Source: Cordylochernes scorpioides (Eukaryota; Arthropoda; Arachnida; Pseudoscorpiones; Chernetidae). From it: a stretch of 64,000 bases of DNA. The translations under genes were made by a program, and so were the position numbers. How positions within the stretch are numbered: the first letter of the stretch is position 1; every line of letters begins with the position of its first letter. This document shows positions 43,110 to 54,864 of this stretch, piece by piece. Under the pieces are notes generated by a model. That model was not told the DNA's origin, did no database searches, and was given only the letters and a program-made list of their open reading frames with translations. Location of the stretch: positions 164,589,302 through 164,653,301 of the forward strand of contig CP092886.1 of the NCBI GenBank assembly GCA_030710605.1. The letters run 5' to 3'.

Positions 43110-43338
43110 AGAAAGAGGGAATCATATATCGCCGCAACTCTTTTTTAACTCCTTAATAGTTGACCACGTCAGAGAAACCGGACACACTCCAGACTTCAAT
43201 AATACCAGAATCCTCCATACAAATGCCAAAACTAAAACCCAAAGACTCATTCTTGAAGCAATAGAAACCATGAAGCACCCTAAACCATTAAACAAAAGTA
43301 TACAGTTGCCATCGCAGTACGTTCCCCTTCTATCCTAA
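43110..43338 (+). pseudogene. Penelope-like element GIY-YIG endonuclease fragment
   Basis: The frame reads VDHVRETGHTPDFNNTRIL, then RLILEAIETMKHPKPLN. This matches the C-terminal part of the GIY-YIG endonuclease domain of Penelope-like elements, where EH....TGH..DF......L is followed by R...EA.EI..H...LN. The catalytic GIY and YIG residues and the reverse transcriptase are missing. The open frame ends at 43338. A family C hairpin follows at 43571. Known Penelope-like elements carry hammerheads in their terminal repeats, so the neighbourhood is consistent. Confidence 0.7.
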
Positions 43339-43567
43339 AAATCTTCAAAAGTCTCCACTAAATCCTTTGTACTGTTTATAGTTGATTCTTTATATTTATT
43401 CAATTACGTAAATTTCTTTTAAGATATTTTTGTACTATATTATATTTGAAGTCAGGATCAGACATGACGTGGCCATGCGGTGCTATTGGGGCGTGGTAAT
43501 TTTATTTTATTTTATTTTATTTTATATTAAAAACTATATATAATCTCTCCTTGTTTGTACACTATAA

Positions 43568-43600
43568 TTAGCTGAAGAAGGGCTTGCCCGAAAGCTTCCT
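43568..43600 (+). ncRNA. family C hammerhead-like motif downstream of the Penelope fragment
   Basis: CTGAAGA (fits CUGANGA), one extra A, stem GGGC/GCCC with a two-base loop, then GAAAGC. Strand order is right for a hammerhead. Stem III and the cleavage triplet are unclear, so activity is not claimed. Confidence 0.4.
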
Positions 43601-44224
43601 TAATCGCGTTAATAAAAAAGAGTTGCGGCGATATATGAGTCCCTCTTTCTAATTTGTCGAAATCCGAAATCCGTTTACCATGAATTCGTGCTTTAATGTC
43701 ATCATTTCTTATACTTAAGTATCTCTGTGCTTTCTTTTCAAACCTGGCAAGAGGCATTGAAACCTAGTACTAGACAGTTAGTATTAAGCAATGTTATATA
43801 AAATGTGTCACACCAAAGAATCTCTTTCTAATATTGAAGAATACATTTCCGAAAAGGAACACCGATGTACATAGACATATCTTTCCCCCACAGTTCTACT
43901 TATTAAAAATATATATATTCCATCAACCTATATAAAACTAAATAAAAAAAGGTATAATGGAAGTATAAAACTTGGACTATCTGTAAAAATTCTCAGCTCT
44001 TGTTCCATATTAAGAATGCTAATTTCGGCAGACGAGAAGGCTTCATCACGCGAGGCGGAAATCAACCTATAAAACATACCCTCCATAGCTGTGGTTTTTA
44101 GGGTTAAACTTTTCTATTATACAAAATATCTGGTTAATATTTAATGGCGAAATTGAGAGAGAGGGAGACATTTTTTAACCCGAGTTTAATGGTGTACCAG
44201 GAAGAGAGCGCACATGGCTGTAGG
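43601..44224. other. no gene; inverted copy of the Penelope border
   Basis: GAGTTGCGGCGATATATGA at about 43619-43637 is the inverse of a segment at about 43120, so a foldback flanks the Penelope fragment. Nothing else is seen. Confidence 0.4.
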
Positions 44225-44294
44225 TCAGGAGGTAAAAGTCAATCCCCAATATGAATCTTTTATTCTACCAGTTTTAGCAAATTTGGACAAAAAG

Positions 44295-44340
44295 CAAACC
44301 TGTATACCATAGTTTTGGTCTATGGCCCTCATCAGTAGAG
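44295..44340 (-). ncRNA. decayed hammerhead
   Basis: Minus strand: CTGATGA then GGGCCATAGACC, then AAAAC in place of GAAAC, TATG, GTA. The layout equals family B, but G12 is lost and stem II is weak, so it should be inactive. Confidence 0.4.
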
Positions 44341-44858
44341 AAACGGTTTCGATTTCATAACATTCTACAAAAGAGGTTTTGAAATCGCTCGAATTTAACA
44401 AAAAGGTATTTAAGCTGGTGAAGTGGCAAGGGCCGATTTTCAGGCTAGATTTCAACATAAATTTGCGGGTCTTACGCATCTTTCTGATGCGTAATAAAGG
44501 GAGAGGTATCTCTTTAGGTACATACATATGTGTGGCTGCGTGCGCATGTGTGTAAGTATATATATTATCTAATTTGTGTCGGGGGGCGGGGGGGTGAGGG
44601 TTTATTGTTATAATAAATGTAGTTTTAAGATTAGCTTGTTTTTCGAAATACATGGGTATTATGGTATTGCTATGCAGTCGTAGAAGATACAATAAAACAG
44701 CTTTAATTACAATTTGCTTTAGTTGTATGTGTGCTTATAAAAATATTTAAAGGAAGAAATACTTAAGACGCGAAGAATAAAGAAAAGAAAATATTGCGTA
44801 TTTACATATCTATAAAATGATTTAAGCCAACCAAAGTAAAACAACATTAACGAGTTTA

Positions 44859-46278
44859 CACTGCGTGACATTGAAAATGGAACACCAAGAAATAGTGGCC
44901 AGAAAGTGATGAAACTCGGCAGACAGAGAGAGACAGGGACGAACAATAAGTGATCTTTATTTCAAAATGATAGTCATAATACAGAGCGAGAACGGCGTCG
45001 GCTTAGTAGCAAGTAGGACCACCGCGGACGGCGATGCACGCAGCAACACGTCTAGGTAGAGAGTCAATCAGAGTACGGATGGCGTCCTGAGGGATGGCTC
45101 TCCATTCCCTCTCAACCATTTGCCACAGTTCGTCTTCTGAACGCGGCTGTGGCAAGGCATGCAAACGGCGTCCAATGATGTCCTAGACGTGCTCGATTGG
45201 TGAGAGATCAGGAGAGTATGGTGGCCAGGGAAGCATCTGTACATCTTGCAGAGCTTGTTGGCTAATGCGAGCAGTGTGCGGTCGGGCGTTATCCTGCTGA
45301 TAAAGGGCATTGGGTACCCCCTGAAGGTAGGGGAGTGTCACCGGTCGCAGCACATCATCAACGTATCGTTGGGGCCGTCATAGTGCCCTGAATACGAAGT
45401 AAAGGTGACCTGGAATCATACGCGATTGCGCCCCAAACCATGATTCCACGTTGTCGCACGGTGGGGCGTTCCACAATTGCTGCCGGATTGGACCTTTCTC
45501 CACGTCGACGCCACACGCGTACACGGCGACTATCACTGGACAAGCAGAAACGCGACTCATCTGAGAACACGACCCTGTGTCATTCCGTCATCCACGTCGA
45601 TCTAGCCCGGCACCATTCCAAACGTTGGCGCCTATTCGGTGGGGTCAATGGCAGTCTTCTTAGCGGACGGCATGAGTGCAAGCCATTAGCAACCAATCGA
45701 CGGGAAATGGTTCTGGTCGAGTTGGAATGATCTAGGGTGTCTTGCACATGTTGCAGGATGGCGGTACAAGTGGCTTGTGGGGCCGCCACTGCTTGTCGAA
45801 GGATACGCCGATCCACACGTGCTGACGTCACTCTGGTTGCACCGACATTCCTATAAATTGCCACATTTCCTTGTTCCAACCATCTTCTCCACAGTCGGTG
45901 CACCGTGGACGCACCAAGGTGTGTATCAGCTGCGATTTGACGTATGGACCAACCTGCCCTTTTCAGTCCGATCACCATGCCCCTCGTAAAAGCGTCTGTC
46001 TGCTTGAACTGCCTCCGTTTACGATGACCTGGCATTCTCTGTTATTACTCGTGTCTTTTGACACAAGAACAAAATTTCTACAATGATTTTCCTTGAAGAA
46101 ATAACGACACGAATACTGTCCTTTCTGCAAGTTCCTTCCCTTATATCTTACTCCATGTGCGCACGAGGGCTGCGCATTTTACATCATTTGCATAACTCGG
46201 TTAGGCGCGTCTACCCTGAAATTTGCATAATTTTCTGGCCACTATTTCTTGGTGTTCCATTTTCAATGTCACGCAGTG
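44859..46278 (-). mobile_element. Tc1-like DNA transposon, 1420 bp, full length
   Basis: Perfect terminal inverted repeats of about 47 bp start CACTGCGTGACATTG at both ends. TA target duplications flank at 44857-44858 and 46279-46280. The length is typical of Tc1. It encodes one broken transposase on the minus strand. Confidence 0.92.
45003..46035 (-). pseudogene. Tc1 transposase (DDE), inactivated
   Basis: The N-terminal part (from ATG 46035) has the paired-like helix-turn-helix typical of Tc1: GMVIGLKRAGWSIRQIA, then STVHRLWRRW. The catalytic part has the first D in FSDESRF (about 45560), MVWGAI, the second D in QQDNARPHT (about 45285) and the E in SPDLSPIEHV (about 45200). The frame is broken by a TGA at about 45578-45580, a frameshift near 45355 and a TAG at about 45190, where Trp codons are expected at the two stops. 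The C-terminus ends with RGGPTCY. It could not make an active protein. Intact inverted repeats mean the copy could still be moved by an enzyme from elsewhere. Confidence 0.9.
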
Positions 46279-46380
46279 TATATAGGGAAAGCCGAGATAT
46301 CTGGCGGTCGACTTTACAGAGTTTGTTCTAGTAAATTTATTTCAAATTCAAATTTATAAATTTCTATATAACATATATAT

Positions 46381-46587
46381 TGTAGTGTATTTGCATATTG
46401 AATTATGGATATGCAAATATCCTGTTTTGCATAATGCTTTTCATATAATTTTCTATATAAATAGCGACAGTTTTTTAGCTACTAGCAGTCAGTCAATTGA
46501 TGTTAATAAACAAGATTTCTGCAGTCCGTTTTGCCTCAGCCTCGACACCTCACTCTTGGCCACCTCCCAACCTTCTAGGATAAAACA
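46381..46587 (+). repeat. probable solo LTR, 207 bp
   Basis: Starts TGTAGTGTATTTG and ends GATAAAACA, with TATAT on both sides. A TATA box (TATATAAATA at 46454) and a poly-A signal (AATAAA at 46505) are correctly ordered. The TA-rich flanks make the duplication weak evidence. Confidence 0.5.
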
Positions 46588-46604
46588 TATATATATATAT
46601 ATAT

Positions 46605-46716
46605 ATTGAAATAGAGAGCAATCCATAAATCCATAAATAGATCTTCAATTAAAAAGGCATATATATATGCCTTTTATTATCTTAAGTATGGATTGCTCTA
46701 TATTCAAAATATGTAT
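46605..46716. mobile_element. internally deleted family E element
   Basis: GAGCAATCCATAAAT ... AAAAAGGCATATA then immediately TATATGCCTTTTA ... TATGGATTGCTCT. The whole centre with the GAAA stem is missing. Confidence 0.65.
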
Positions 46717-46735
46717 ATATATATATATGAGAAAA

Positions 46736-46890
46736 CGATAGAGAGAAGAAAAAATAAATAAAAATATCAGGTGTTGATATTTAAAATAAATAAGGCATAT
46801 CCTGACCAAAGGCACATGTACCTTTTAGATGGCAGAGCTTTGATGTGCTTTTGGTCAGGATAGGCCTTATTTATTTTTAATATATTTATG
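46736..46890. mobile_element. family A foldback remnant without ribozyme
   Basis: ATCAGGTGTTGATATT, GGCATATCCTGACC, GATGGCAGAGC, then the inverse GGTCAGGATAGGCC. Related to the 8 kb unit. Confidence 0.5.
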
Positions 46891-47078
46891 TATGTGTTCT
46901 TTTTTTTTACGATTTATTATTATTTTCTCAATTTTTCCAAAACTCGTATTTGTTCCAAAGTGGAGCAATGATTTTTGATTCGAATTAGGGAACGTTCAGA
47001 ATCAAGTTGACTTTTGAACAACATAATTAAATAGAGAGAGCCGTGCACGTAGGTTCTCTACAAAAATAAAGCCCTCAC

Positions 47079-47533
47079 ATGCACATAGCACATACATATA
47101 TACCCACATATATAAATGTCCAATTTATCATTGATCATGGAAATTTTGGGAAATTTTTGGCAACTATCGACGCGGTGAAGGAACCGGGATGCTTCTGCGA
47201 AGGAGAAATTCAAGACTCGAAACATCTACTTCTGGAATGCCCAATTTTTCGGGATTATAGGGAAAGAAAATTTGGTAGCATCGGACAGCTATGTGAATTC
47301 GTAGATGAGAAAAGAACATGAAATTTTAATCAATTTTGTAGATATTTATGTATATACAACTATCTTTTGAACTGGGAAGCGAAGGAAGGAAATTTTGAGG
47401 GAATTGTTTTTGTATGTTTGTCTTTTTCTCCTTGTATATAGCCAATTTGTTATGATGTAAAGAAATGTATTAACGCAAATAGCCATGAGTTTGGGATATT
47501 TGCGTTATAGGATGTTAATAAAGTTAATAATAA
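47079..47533 (+). pseudogene. LINE 3' end (zinc-finger C-terminus and 3' UTR)
   Basis: The frame to 47321 reads IDHGNFGKFLATIDAV, then CFCEGEIQDSKHLLLECPIF. This is the C-terminal CCHC segment of R1/Jockey-type LINE polymerases (HG.F..YL, C.C.......H.L..CP). The 3' UTR (TGAGTTTGGGATAT, GATGTTAATAAAGTTAATAA) matches a second copy at 58735-58862. The upstream polymerase is missing, the usual 5' truncation. Confidence 0.7.
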
Positions 47534-47586
47534 CACATATATATTCGAAAAATATAAGAAATAGGAATATATATATATATATATAT

Positions 47587-47956
47587 ATAACAATAAATAG
47601 TTGTATAGTTTTATAGTTAAGTTTTGTATTAAAATTATCTTCATTATTTTGATTATTTAAATTCAAATTATAAAATTTGTAAATTGTTATTATTTAGTAT
47701 AGAGAGAGAGAAAAAAAAAAGTCCTTTACTTCTAAAACATCATCTAGTTAATTATATAAATAAAAAAATAAATTAAAATATATAATTAACTAGATGATGT
47801 TTTAGAAGTAAAGGACTTTTTTTTCTCTCTCTCTCTCTCTATACTAAATAATAACAATTTACAAATTTTATAATTTGAATTTAAATAATCAAAATAATGA
47901 AGATAATTTTAATACAAAACTTAACTATAAAACTATACAACTATTTATTGTTATAA
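47587..47956. repeat. long palindrome, about 165-bp arms
   Basis: The left arm (ATAACAATAAATAGTTGTAT ... CATCTAGTTAATTATATA) and right arm are near-perfect inverses with about 20 bases between. GA/CT simple repeats are mirrored too. No coding capacity. Confidence 0.85.
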
Positions 47957-48829
47957 TTAATTTAGATTTAGCTTGCTAATCTAACCAAATCTACTTGATA
48001 TGATTTATCATTCTTATCAGTTTGCTCCTTGAGTTTTAAATGTGGAATCACTGTTATATTTTTGTTATATAGTTTTTACACTATATATATATATATGTGT
48101 TATATAAAAATATTATTTTATTTTTCAAATTATATTTCATAGATTAAACTATTCTGTTAAGTCTACCACCAGATGTCGCGACTTCCCTTTATATAACCTA
48201 TTGTAGTTGTTTCCTGTTGGCCAGCTCAAACCTTTTGTAGTTATGTAAATAAGTCTTTCATTTTCTTTATTCTTACGCCTTAAATCAGGCAATACTTTCT
48301 CAGATTATGTATTCTATATTTTATAAGCTTAATTAAAACAAACTAGCAAATAATGATATAAACAGTTTTTATTATCTCTATCATGAGTTCAATATCACAT
48401 ACTCATGGATTCCAGGATCAAGCAAATCATCAATAATTCCTCTACAAGCAAATAAAAGCTTGCCTCAGTAATATTAAAAAAACAGCAGAAAATCATTTTT
48501 ATAATATATATATATACTTACACACACACATACGCACGCAGTCACACACACACATATATACCTAAAGAGGCACCTCTCCCTTTATTATGCATCCGAACGA
48601 TGCATAAGTCCTGCAACTTTACGTTGTATCCTATTGTGAATAGTTTTAATGAATGATTTAATAGTTTTGGAAGAGGGGAGAGCGACAACAACCCTAGAGC
48701 CTTTCATTTGTTCCTATATATAATATTGTTAATTACTATGTTTATATATCCTTTCATAAATTGTCATCCATTGTGGATGTCTATAAAGATCAAACAAGCC
48801 CGCCACATCATTATTTTATTTATATAGAT
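47957..48829. other. no gene seen
   Basis: AT-rich with an AC microsatellite at about 48525-48555. Confidence 0.4.
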
Positions 48830-49010
48830 AGCAGTGGTAGATTAAACTAGCGAAACTGCTGGGAGGGTTCACCACTGATGAGCCAGGCCCTCCCATTAGT
48901 TTTTCCATTGCAGTAAGGGCAGTAGAAATTGTTTAATTTTCAAAAGAATCATACGGGTCTATAACAGTTTCGAATTTTCATAACAGATGACGCGCTAGTG
49001 TATCATAATA
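48830..49010 (+). mobile_element. family F element
   Basis: Core helix AGCAGT (48830-48835) with ACTGCT (48855-48860), where other copies have AGCGGT with ACCGCT. GAAA follows CTAGC at 48847. CTGATGA (48875) precedes GCCAGG. The right arm runs to GACGCGCTAGTGTATC. Confidence 0.65.
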
Positions 49011-49481
49011 TAGATAGCAGTGATGTGAGTGAATTCATTCCTATTTGTTATCATCATTTTCTCATAATCACAATTTAGTCCGTTACTTGGTTTGCTTCAA
49101 TATTCTCGGTTTAAAAGCGACATCTTTCAGACCTTCCGCTATATCCTGATAAAATTTCATCCAAATAGATCAAATATTTCATATTTCTCTATAGGGATCA
49201 AACTAACAAACACACATCCGACTTTTATATATTTCACAAGTATGTATTATATCTATGGTAATTTAACCCAACAACCCCGTATTGTATAATACTTATAACA
49301 ATATTTTCATGTTGTATAATAGAAACACATCTGTAAATAATTATGCGCATTATTGACATGTGTCATTACATCATCATATGTAATGTACTTTGTACAAACT
49401 GAGGATAAATGAATAAAACTCTGTAATAGATTAAGAGTTGAGCTAAAGAAAAAAGTTGAAATGGAAGTCCCACAACAAGGT
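49011..49481. other. no gene seen
   Basis: Nothing supported. Confidence 0.4.
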
Positions 49482-49940
49482 CTAAAGATGGAAACTGCCA
49501 CGGCACCAGTGTACAATTTCGCCATCCGACCGACGTTCTTGTTGCATCTGCTGAAATGCAATACTTCCTCTCTCGGCAAAGATATATAAGACCTCCGCCC
49601 TAGCCAAAAATATAGTCACTTCACCATCAGCGGGAGCCCTTGTCATTTCATCTTCTGATGCTCGACCATGCCGTAGATCAGTAAGAAAACTTTTTATCTC
49701 TCCATCTTTCGCTCCTAGCTCAACTTTTATCTGTTCACGGAACTTTCCTAGTGCAACTGTGTCTTCGTTTTTTGTGTGGACATTCCCAAGCTTTCCACTC
49801 TGCCTCGACCACGACTGCCTGTACTCTGTGAGAACTGTTAAAGATCTTCCAAGGTGCAGAGAGGTACTGGAAAACTCTCCATCCTGACTGTTCCTCTCGG
49901 TCAACACAGTATAGCGAGAGTCGACAGGATCGCACACCAT
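49482..49940 (-). CDS. 152-codon open frame, function unknown
   Basis: A minus-strand frame in locally GC-richer sequence. It starts MVCDPVDSRYTVLTERNS and ends WCRGSFHL. The composition is charged and hydrophilic, with no transmembrane segment and no family I recognise. A frame of this length is unusual here outside the transposons. No splice signals, partner exons or repeats were established. The 14-base word GTCGACAGGATCGC near its start (plus strand, about 49920) also occurs just after the gypsy 5' LTR, which may be chance or hint at a retroelement origin. Confidence 0.25.
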   Translation of the reverse strand: MVCDPVDSRYTVLTERNSQDGEFSSTSLHLGRSLTVLTEYRQSWSRQSGKLGNVHTKNEDTVALGKFREQIKVELGAKDGEIKSFLTDLRHGRASEDEMTRAPADGEVTIFLARAEVLYIFAERGSIAFQQMQQERRSDGEIVHWCRGSFHL

Positions 49941-50835
49941 AGATTAAGTCGATTGGATACCTCATCACATTTTTAGTCGACAGGATTATACAAGAGTCAA
50001 CAGGACCTCATCACATATATTATTATATATATAAAATTACTTTGTATGTATATCGATTATAACTGTAGCTATATCTCTGTGATATGATACTGAGATTTCA
50101 GGCGTTGTATTACAAACGAAATGAGCTAAAGGATGGTAGCGAAAAAATAGATCAGAAGCGATAACAGCAGCAAAAGGATATATTTCATAAAAGTAAATTA
50201 AATATTTTTTAAACAATATTTTATTCCCCACAAATACCAATTCCCAAAATGAGTATATATAATCAAGGCGCTATATATTATTATTTCTGCCATTATTTAG
50301 TGAAACCTTTATGAATTAGATATGATCTGAAATAACGCGAAAACAAATCAATAATGCGTTGCTTGCCTCGAGGTGTTGGTTAGACATTGATTTAGACAAC
50401 CAGACGATCATAAATATTAATCCCTCCGTCTGCATTAAAGGTTATCGATTTAGGACAATTTAATCCTATTTACGTGTCACGAGCAAATTTGTCCTTTTTA
50501 TATCTATTTTATTTAGAAAATTACTGCATTCAATTAACGTTATTCGATTTTAGAATGTTGATCGACTTCGATATATTAAAGACATTTAAAATCGTTAACT
50601 AATTTTTAATTAATATATTTGTGTCACAGGTGGGTAACTGAGTTTCTAGGTTTCACACATAGATGGCGACACATGTAGTTGACATCCATGTGTAACGGTG
50701 TGTTTCTGGCTGGACATCTAGCAACAATAACCAGTCATAATACCAACATGTACTTAAAGAAAAAAGTTTTAGCAAAGAAATCGAGTTTTGTATGGGGAAA
50801 AGGATAAACAGCATGTGTGAGAAGCTTTGCTTTTG
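49941..50835. other. no gene seen
   Basis: Nothing supported. Frame 50653-50874 is short and runs into the satellite. Confidence 0.4.
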
Positions 50836-51960
50836 ATATAGAACTTGAGGAAATAAACCTACCTTAACTGCCAAGGTTTTTTAATATTAAAGTGGAATTT
50901 GATATAGAACTTGAGGAAATAAACCTACCTTAACTGCCAAGGTTTTTTAATATTAAAGTGGAATTTGATATAGAACTTGAGGAAATAAACCTACCTTAAC
51001 TGCCAAGGTTTTTTAATATTAACGTGGTATTTGATATAGAACTTGAGGAAATAAACCTAGCTTTACTGCTTATATTAACTCTCTAACGTGGTATTTGATA
51101 TAGAACTTGAGGAAATAAACCTAGCTTTACTGCCAAGGTTAACTCTAACGTGGTATTTGATATAGAACTTGAGGAAATAAATATAGCTTTACTGTCAAGG
51201 TTAACCCTAACGTGGTATTTGATATAGAACTTGAGGAAATAAACCTAGCTTTACAGCCTAGGTTAACCCTAACGTGGTATTTGATATAGAACTTGAGGAA
51301 ATAAACCTAGCTTTACAGCCTAGGATAACTCTAACGTGGTATTTGATATAGAACTTGAGGAAATAAACCTAGCTTTACAGCCTAGGTTAACTCTAACGTG
51401 GTATTTGATATAGAACTTGAGGAAATAAACCTAGCTTTACTGTCAAGGTTAACCCTAACGTGGTATTTGATATAGAACTTGAGGAAATAAACCTAGCTTT
51501 ACTGTCAAGGTTAACCCTAACGTGGTATTTGATATAGAACTTGAGGAAATAAACCTAGCTTTACTGTCAAGGTTAACTCTAACGTGGTAGTTGATATAAC
51601 TTGAAGAAACAAACCTAGCTTAACTGCCAAGGTTAACCCTAACGTGGTATTTGATATAGAACTTGAGGAAATAAACCTAGCTCTACTGCCTATATTAACT
51701 CTAACGTGGTATTTGATATAGAACTTGAGGAAATAAAAACCTAGCTTTACTGTCAAGGTTAACTCTAAAGTGGTATTTGATATAAAACTTTAGGAAATAA
51801 ACCTAGCTTTACAGCCAAGGTTAACTCTAACGTGGTATTTGATATAAAAATTGATGAAATAAACCTAGCTTTGCTGTAGAAGTTAACTCTAACGAGGTAT
51901 TTGATATAGAACTTGAGGAAACAAAAACCTATCTTAACTGCCAAGGTTAACCCTAACCGA
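50836..51960. repeat. satellite array, about 62-bp unit, about 18 copies
   Basis: GATATAGAACTTGAGG recurs at about 62-base steps (for example 51159 and 51221), with CTAGCTTTACTG and GTTAACTCTAACGTGGTATT between. The first three units are a diverged subtype (TTTTTTAATATTAAAGTGG). Confidence 0.9.
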
Positions 51961-52239
51961 TAAAGGTCGATAATAACAATCGGGAGATACCAATATAGAT
52001 TGGAAGAGATAGGTAGAATAAATATAAATATTGAACTTATTATGAATAAATGACTAGATTAGTGAAATAATTAAATGAATAATAAAGTAGAACTAAATAT
52101 TTTAGTATGCACGATATTAATATTTAGCAAACGATATTGACTCGAAATTACTTATTAGAAGTTATTCTCTCGTTTATTCTTATTTTTAAACATTAAAAAT
52201 AAGTAAATTTTTGCTGGTATCATTAATAAATTAATAATA

Positions 52240-52518
52240 CACCAATACCTCGCTTTGCGTCGTTTCGTTTTGCGTTTTTTTCGAAGTTGCGTCGCTGCTT
52301 AATTTTTACTGATTATAACTGTGCGTCGTTAGATTTTCGAAGTTGCGTTGTTTTGGATTTGAGTCTTTATTATTATTTTTTTTTTTTTGAATTTTTTTTC
52401 CTAAAATATGCAACACCTTTGTTTTTGATTGCGCCTTCACATATTTTCACTTTGCGTCGTTTCAATTTGCGTCGTGTTTTTTTGGAACGTAACCCCGACG
52501 CAAAGCGAGGTATGGGTG
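52240..52518. mobile_element. pogo/Tigger-like MITE, 279 bp
   Basis: Inverted ends ATACCTCGCTTTGCGTCG, with TA outside on both sides. Internal GTCGTTTCG/GCGTCG words repeat. The end sequence resembles pogo/Tigger elements. No ORF. Confidence 0.7.
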
Positions 52519-52809
52519 TATATAAATGACTTGAAATTTAGAATATACCCATTTTTATCATAAATATTTCAAATATTATAGAGTCATATATTTTAATTGT
52601 TGTTAAATGTGTTCTCTGGGTGAGAGAGGCGATCTCTCTCAAAATTATATATATATTCGAAAACTGAGCAATCCCTATTTTATTTATTTGAAAAATTCTC
52701 ATTTTTTCTATCAAACATCTTAATTATTGTTTGTGTGCCATACACACACACACGAAATATTGAATTAATAAAGATATTTGATCCAAAATGATAAATCTTT
52801 AAATGAATA

Positions 52810-53042
52810 TACTCATAGACAAAACTTAAGGAAGTTGTACCTTTTAGCATGTATATGTGCATGTGTGTGTATATATATTGGGATTCAGACAATAACTCTG
52901 AAAGTTATTTAATAGATAGTGACCTTTATTGAAGACACACGAAATAACAAAGTGTGAACGAAATTGACTCTGTCTCCTTCAAAAAAATAGAAGACCGGCG
53001 GCAACAAAGACTCTCCATTTCCTTAAGTTTTATCCATGAGTG
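52810..53042. mobile_element. Tc1-type MITE (family M), copy 8
   Basis: ACTCATAGACAAAACTTAAG at the left and TTTTATCCATGAGTG at the right. A GT microsatellite is inserted near 52860. Confidence 0.7.
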
Positions 53043-53261
53043 TATATATACATTTTTATAGACAGTGTCATATATACATATTGTATAATTGGAGATATCA
53101 AAATGAAAATAAACCATAAGTAAATCACAATTTATTTTATTAGATAGAAGGGGTTAATATATTGGACTTTGAGACATGGTATTTTCTGAACACATTTTTT
53201 AAACAAAAATTTTTAGATGAACCAGGCGATAAGGAAGATGGGTGTCTTTTTTATATAAAAC

Positions 53262-53297
53262 GAGCACGAGCTTTCGGGTAAAAACCCTTCTACAGGT
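53262..53297 (-). other. family C hairpin motif
   Basis: Minus strand CTGTAGAAGGGT-TTTT-ACCCGAAAGC. The stem is GGGT/ACCC, where the 37 kb copy has GGGC/GCCC, a compensatory change. Confidence 0.4.
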
Positions 53298-53529
53298 GGC
53301 TATCACATAGCAAGATGGATACCAATGGCAAGAGTTTCTCAAATATATCTCGTATATAGTAGAGGTAATTTGTATAAACAGCGTGAAAAGAAAGAAGATG
53401 CAAAATAGACAAAAAAATAAATAAATATATATGGAGAAAAGGCTCGAGATAACACAGAAACTATTACATTAAAGCTTTAAGAGATACCAGCAAATTATTT
53501 AACTGATTAGGTCCCCTAACAAAACGTTC

Positions 53530-53570
53530 ACGTGGACAATAGCCGGGCGAAGCCGGGTTATTTCATCTAG
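53530..53570 (+). mobile_element. Helitron 3' end
   Basis: Hairpin AGCCGGGCGAAGCCGGGTT, then about ten bases and CTAG before a T. It is the same type of end as the Helitron at 18933. The 5' end was not located. Confidence 0.55.
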
Positions 53571-53810
53571 TTTTCTATATATAAGAAAATGTCGCCTTCT
53601 AAACTAAATTGTTAGAAAAACATTGTCGACGCCGATAACCCCCCCCCCCCCCTCCTCTCTCTCGAAATCCAATATTTAAAAGAGCAAGAAAAAGAGATCG
53701 AGATTGAAACTACTTTTATTATATCGTTCATATAAGATTATATATGGTTAAATACAAAATTGAAAAAATAAGATTGATAAGGCACAATTTGGATTATAGA
53801 TTATAAAACA

Positions 53811-53884
53811 AGTTAATAAGACCAAATCCAAATAAACGTCACACACTATTTATTTATTTGGATTTGGTCTTATTACCTTGTTTT
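53811..53884. repeat. short family D foldback
   Basis: AATAAGACCAAATCCAAATA and its inverse, with AACGTCACACAC in the loop. Confidence 0.6.
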
Positions 53885-53969
53885 GAAAAAATAAGATTAA
53901 ATATTGATATATATATATATATGAATAAATAGAGGTAAATATATAAAAAATAAGTGATATATATATATT

Positions 53970-54015
53970 TAATTAAAAAGGCATATATTGGATCAAAATA
54001 TCATTTTTAGATTAT
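53970..54015. mobile_element. family E end fragment
   Basis: AAAAAGGCATATATTGGATC, then ATCATTTTTA; the rest is missing. Confidence 0.5.
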
Positions 54016-54390
54016 ATATTATATAATCTAAAATGCAAAAATATTTTATTTTTTTTAAACATGTATTTTATTTTCATCATTGACTATTCTACATTTTTGA
54101 CCATAGATTTAGAAGATAACATTTTTTGAATATTGTTGTAAATATGTATAGTTAACCTACCTTTTTTTAAATAACGAATATAGAATTCAATTTATAATTT
54201 CTATATTACTGTGACAAATAATATTATGTATAATTTGCTTCTCTCAAGTAATTCAAAATAAAAACTACTTGATATATATATATAAGTAAATAATTTATTT
54301 CCTATTTTTCACGACTGCACTTCCAATTCTATCTTTTTCAACAACAAAACAAAATAATTCATAACATATATATAATGTCGTTATTATTGG

Positions 54391-54402
54391 TGGCGCCCAA
54401 CG
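54391..54402 (+). promoter_or_regulatory. LTR-element primer binding site-like sequence
   Basis: TGGCGCCCAACG is the classic start of an LTR-retrotransposon primer site. A decayed LTR may lie just upstream (about 54240-54385), but no partner LTR or coding region was found. Confidence 0.3.
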
Positions 54403-54864
54403 CAAGAGAGAGAGATATATATAAATGACAAAGAGGGAAAAAAAACGTTTGATGTATTAATATAAAATTTAATAACTTACTGCTAAAGGTTTTTATTGCT
54501 GCCTCTAAATCACGATAATGCCGTGGAAGGTAAACATCACCATGCTGAATGCGGAAGTGAAGAATATCAACGCATTAGAATTCATGAGGAATAACTTATT
54601 GCACGCGAGTTTAAATCCTTCACGCGGGGTATGATTCACCCCCGGACGTTGTTGCTATTGTGTTCTGTGTTTGATGGTTCGCTTTATTGACACGACAATA
54701 GATTACATTGTTTATTAGAAATCGATATTGTTTTAAAGGTACTATTAATTAGCTTTCTTCATCACTTAAAGATATCCTACGCTAGTGGAAATAAAGTATT
54801 ACACCCTGAAGGAACTGGTGAAATATCATGAAATATTTTGGATGAAAGGGAGCAGGCAATTATA

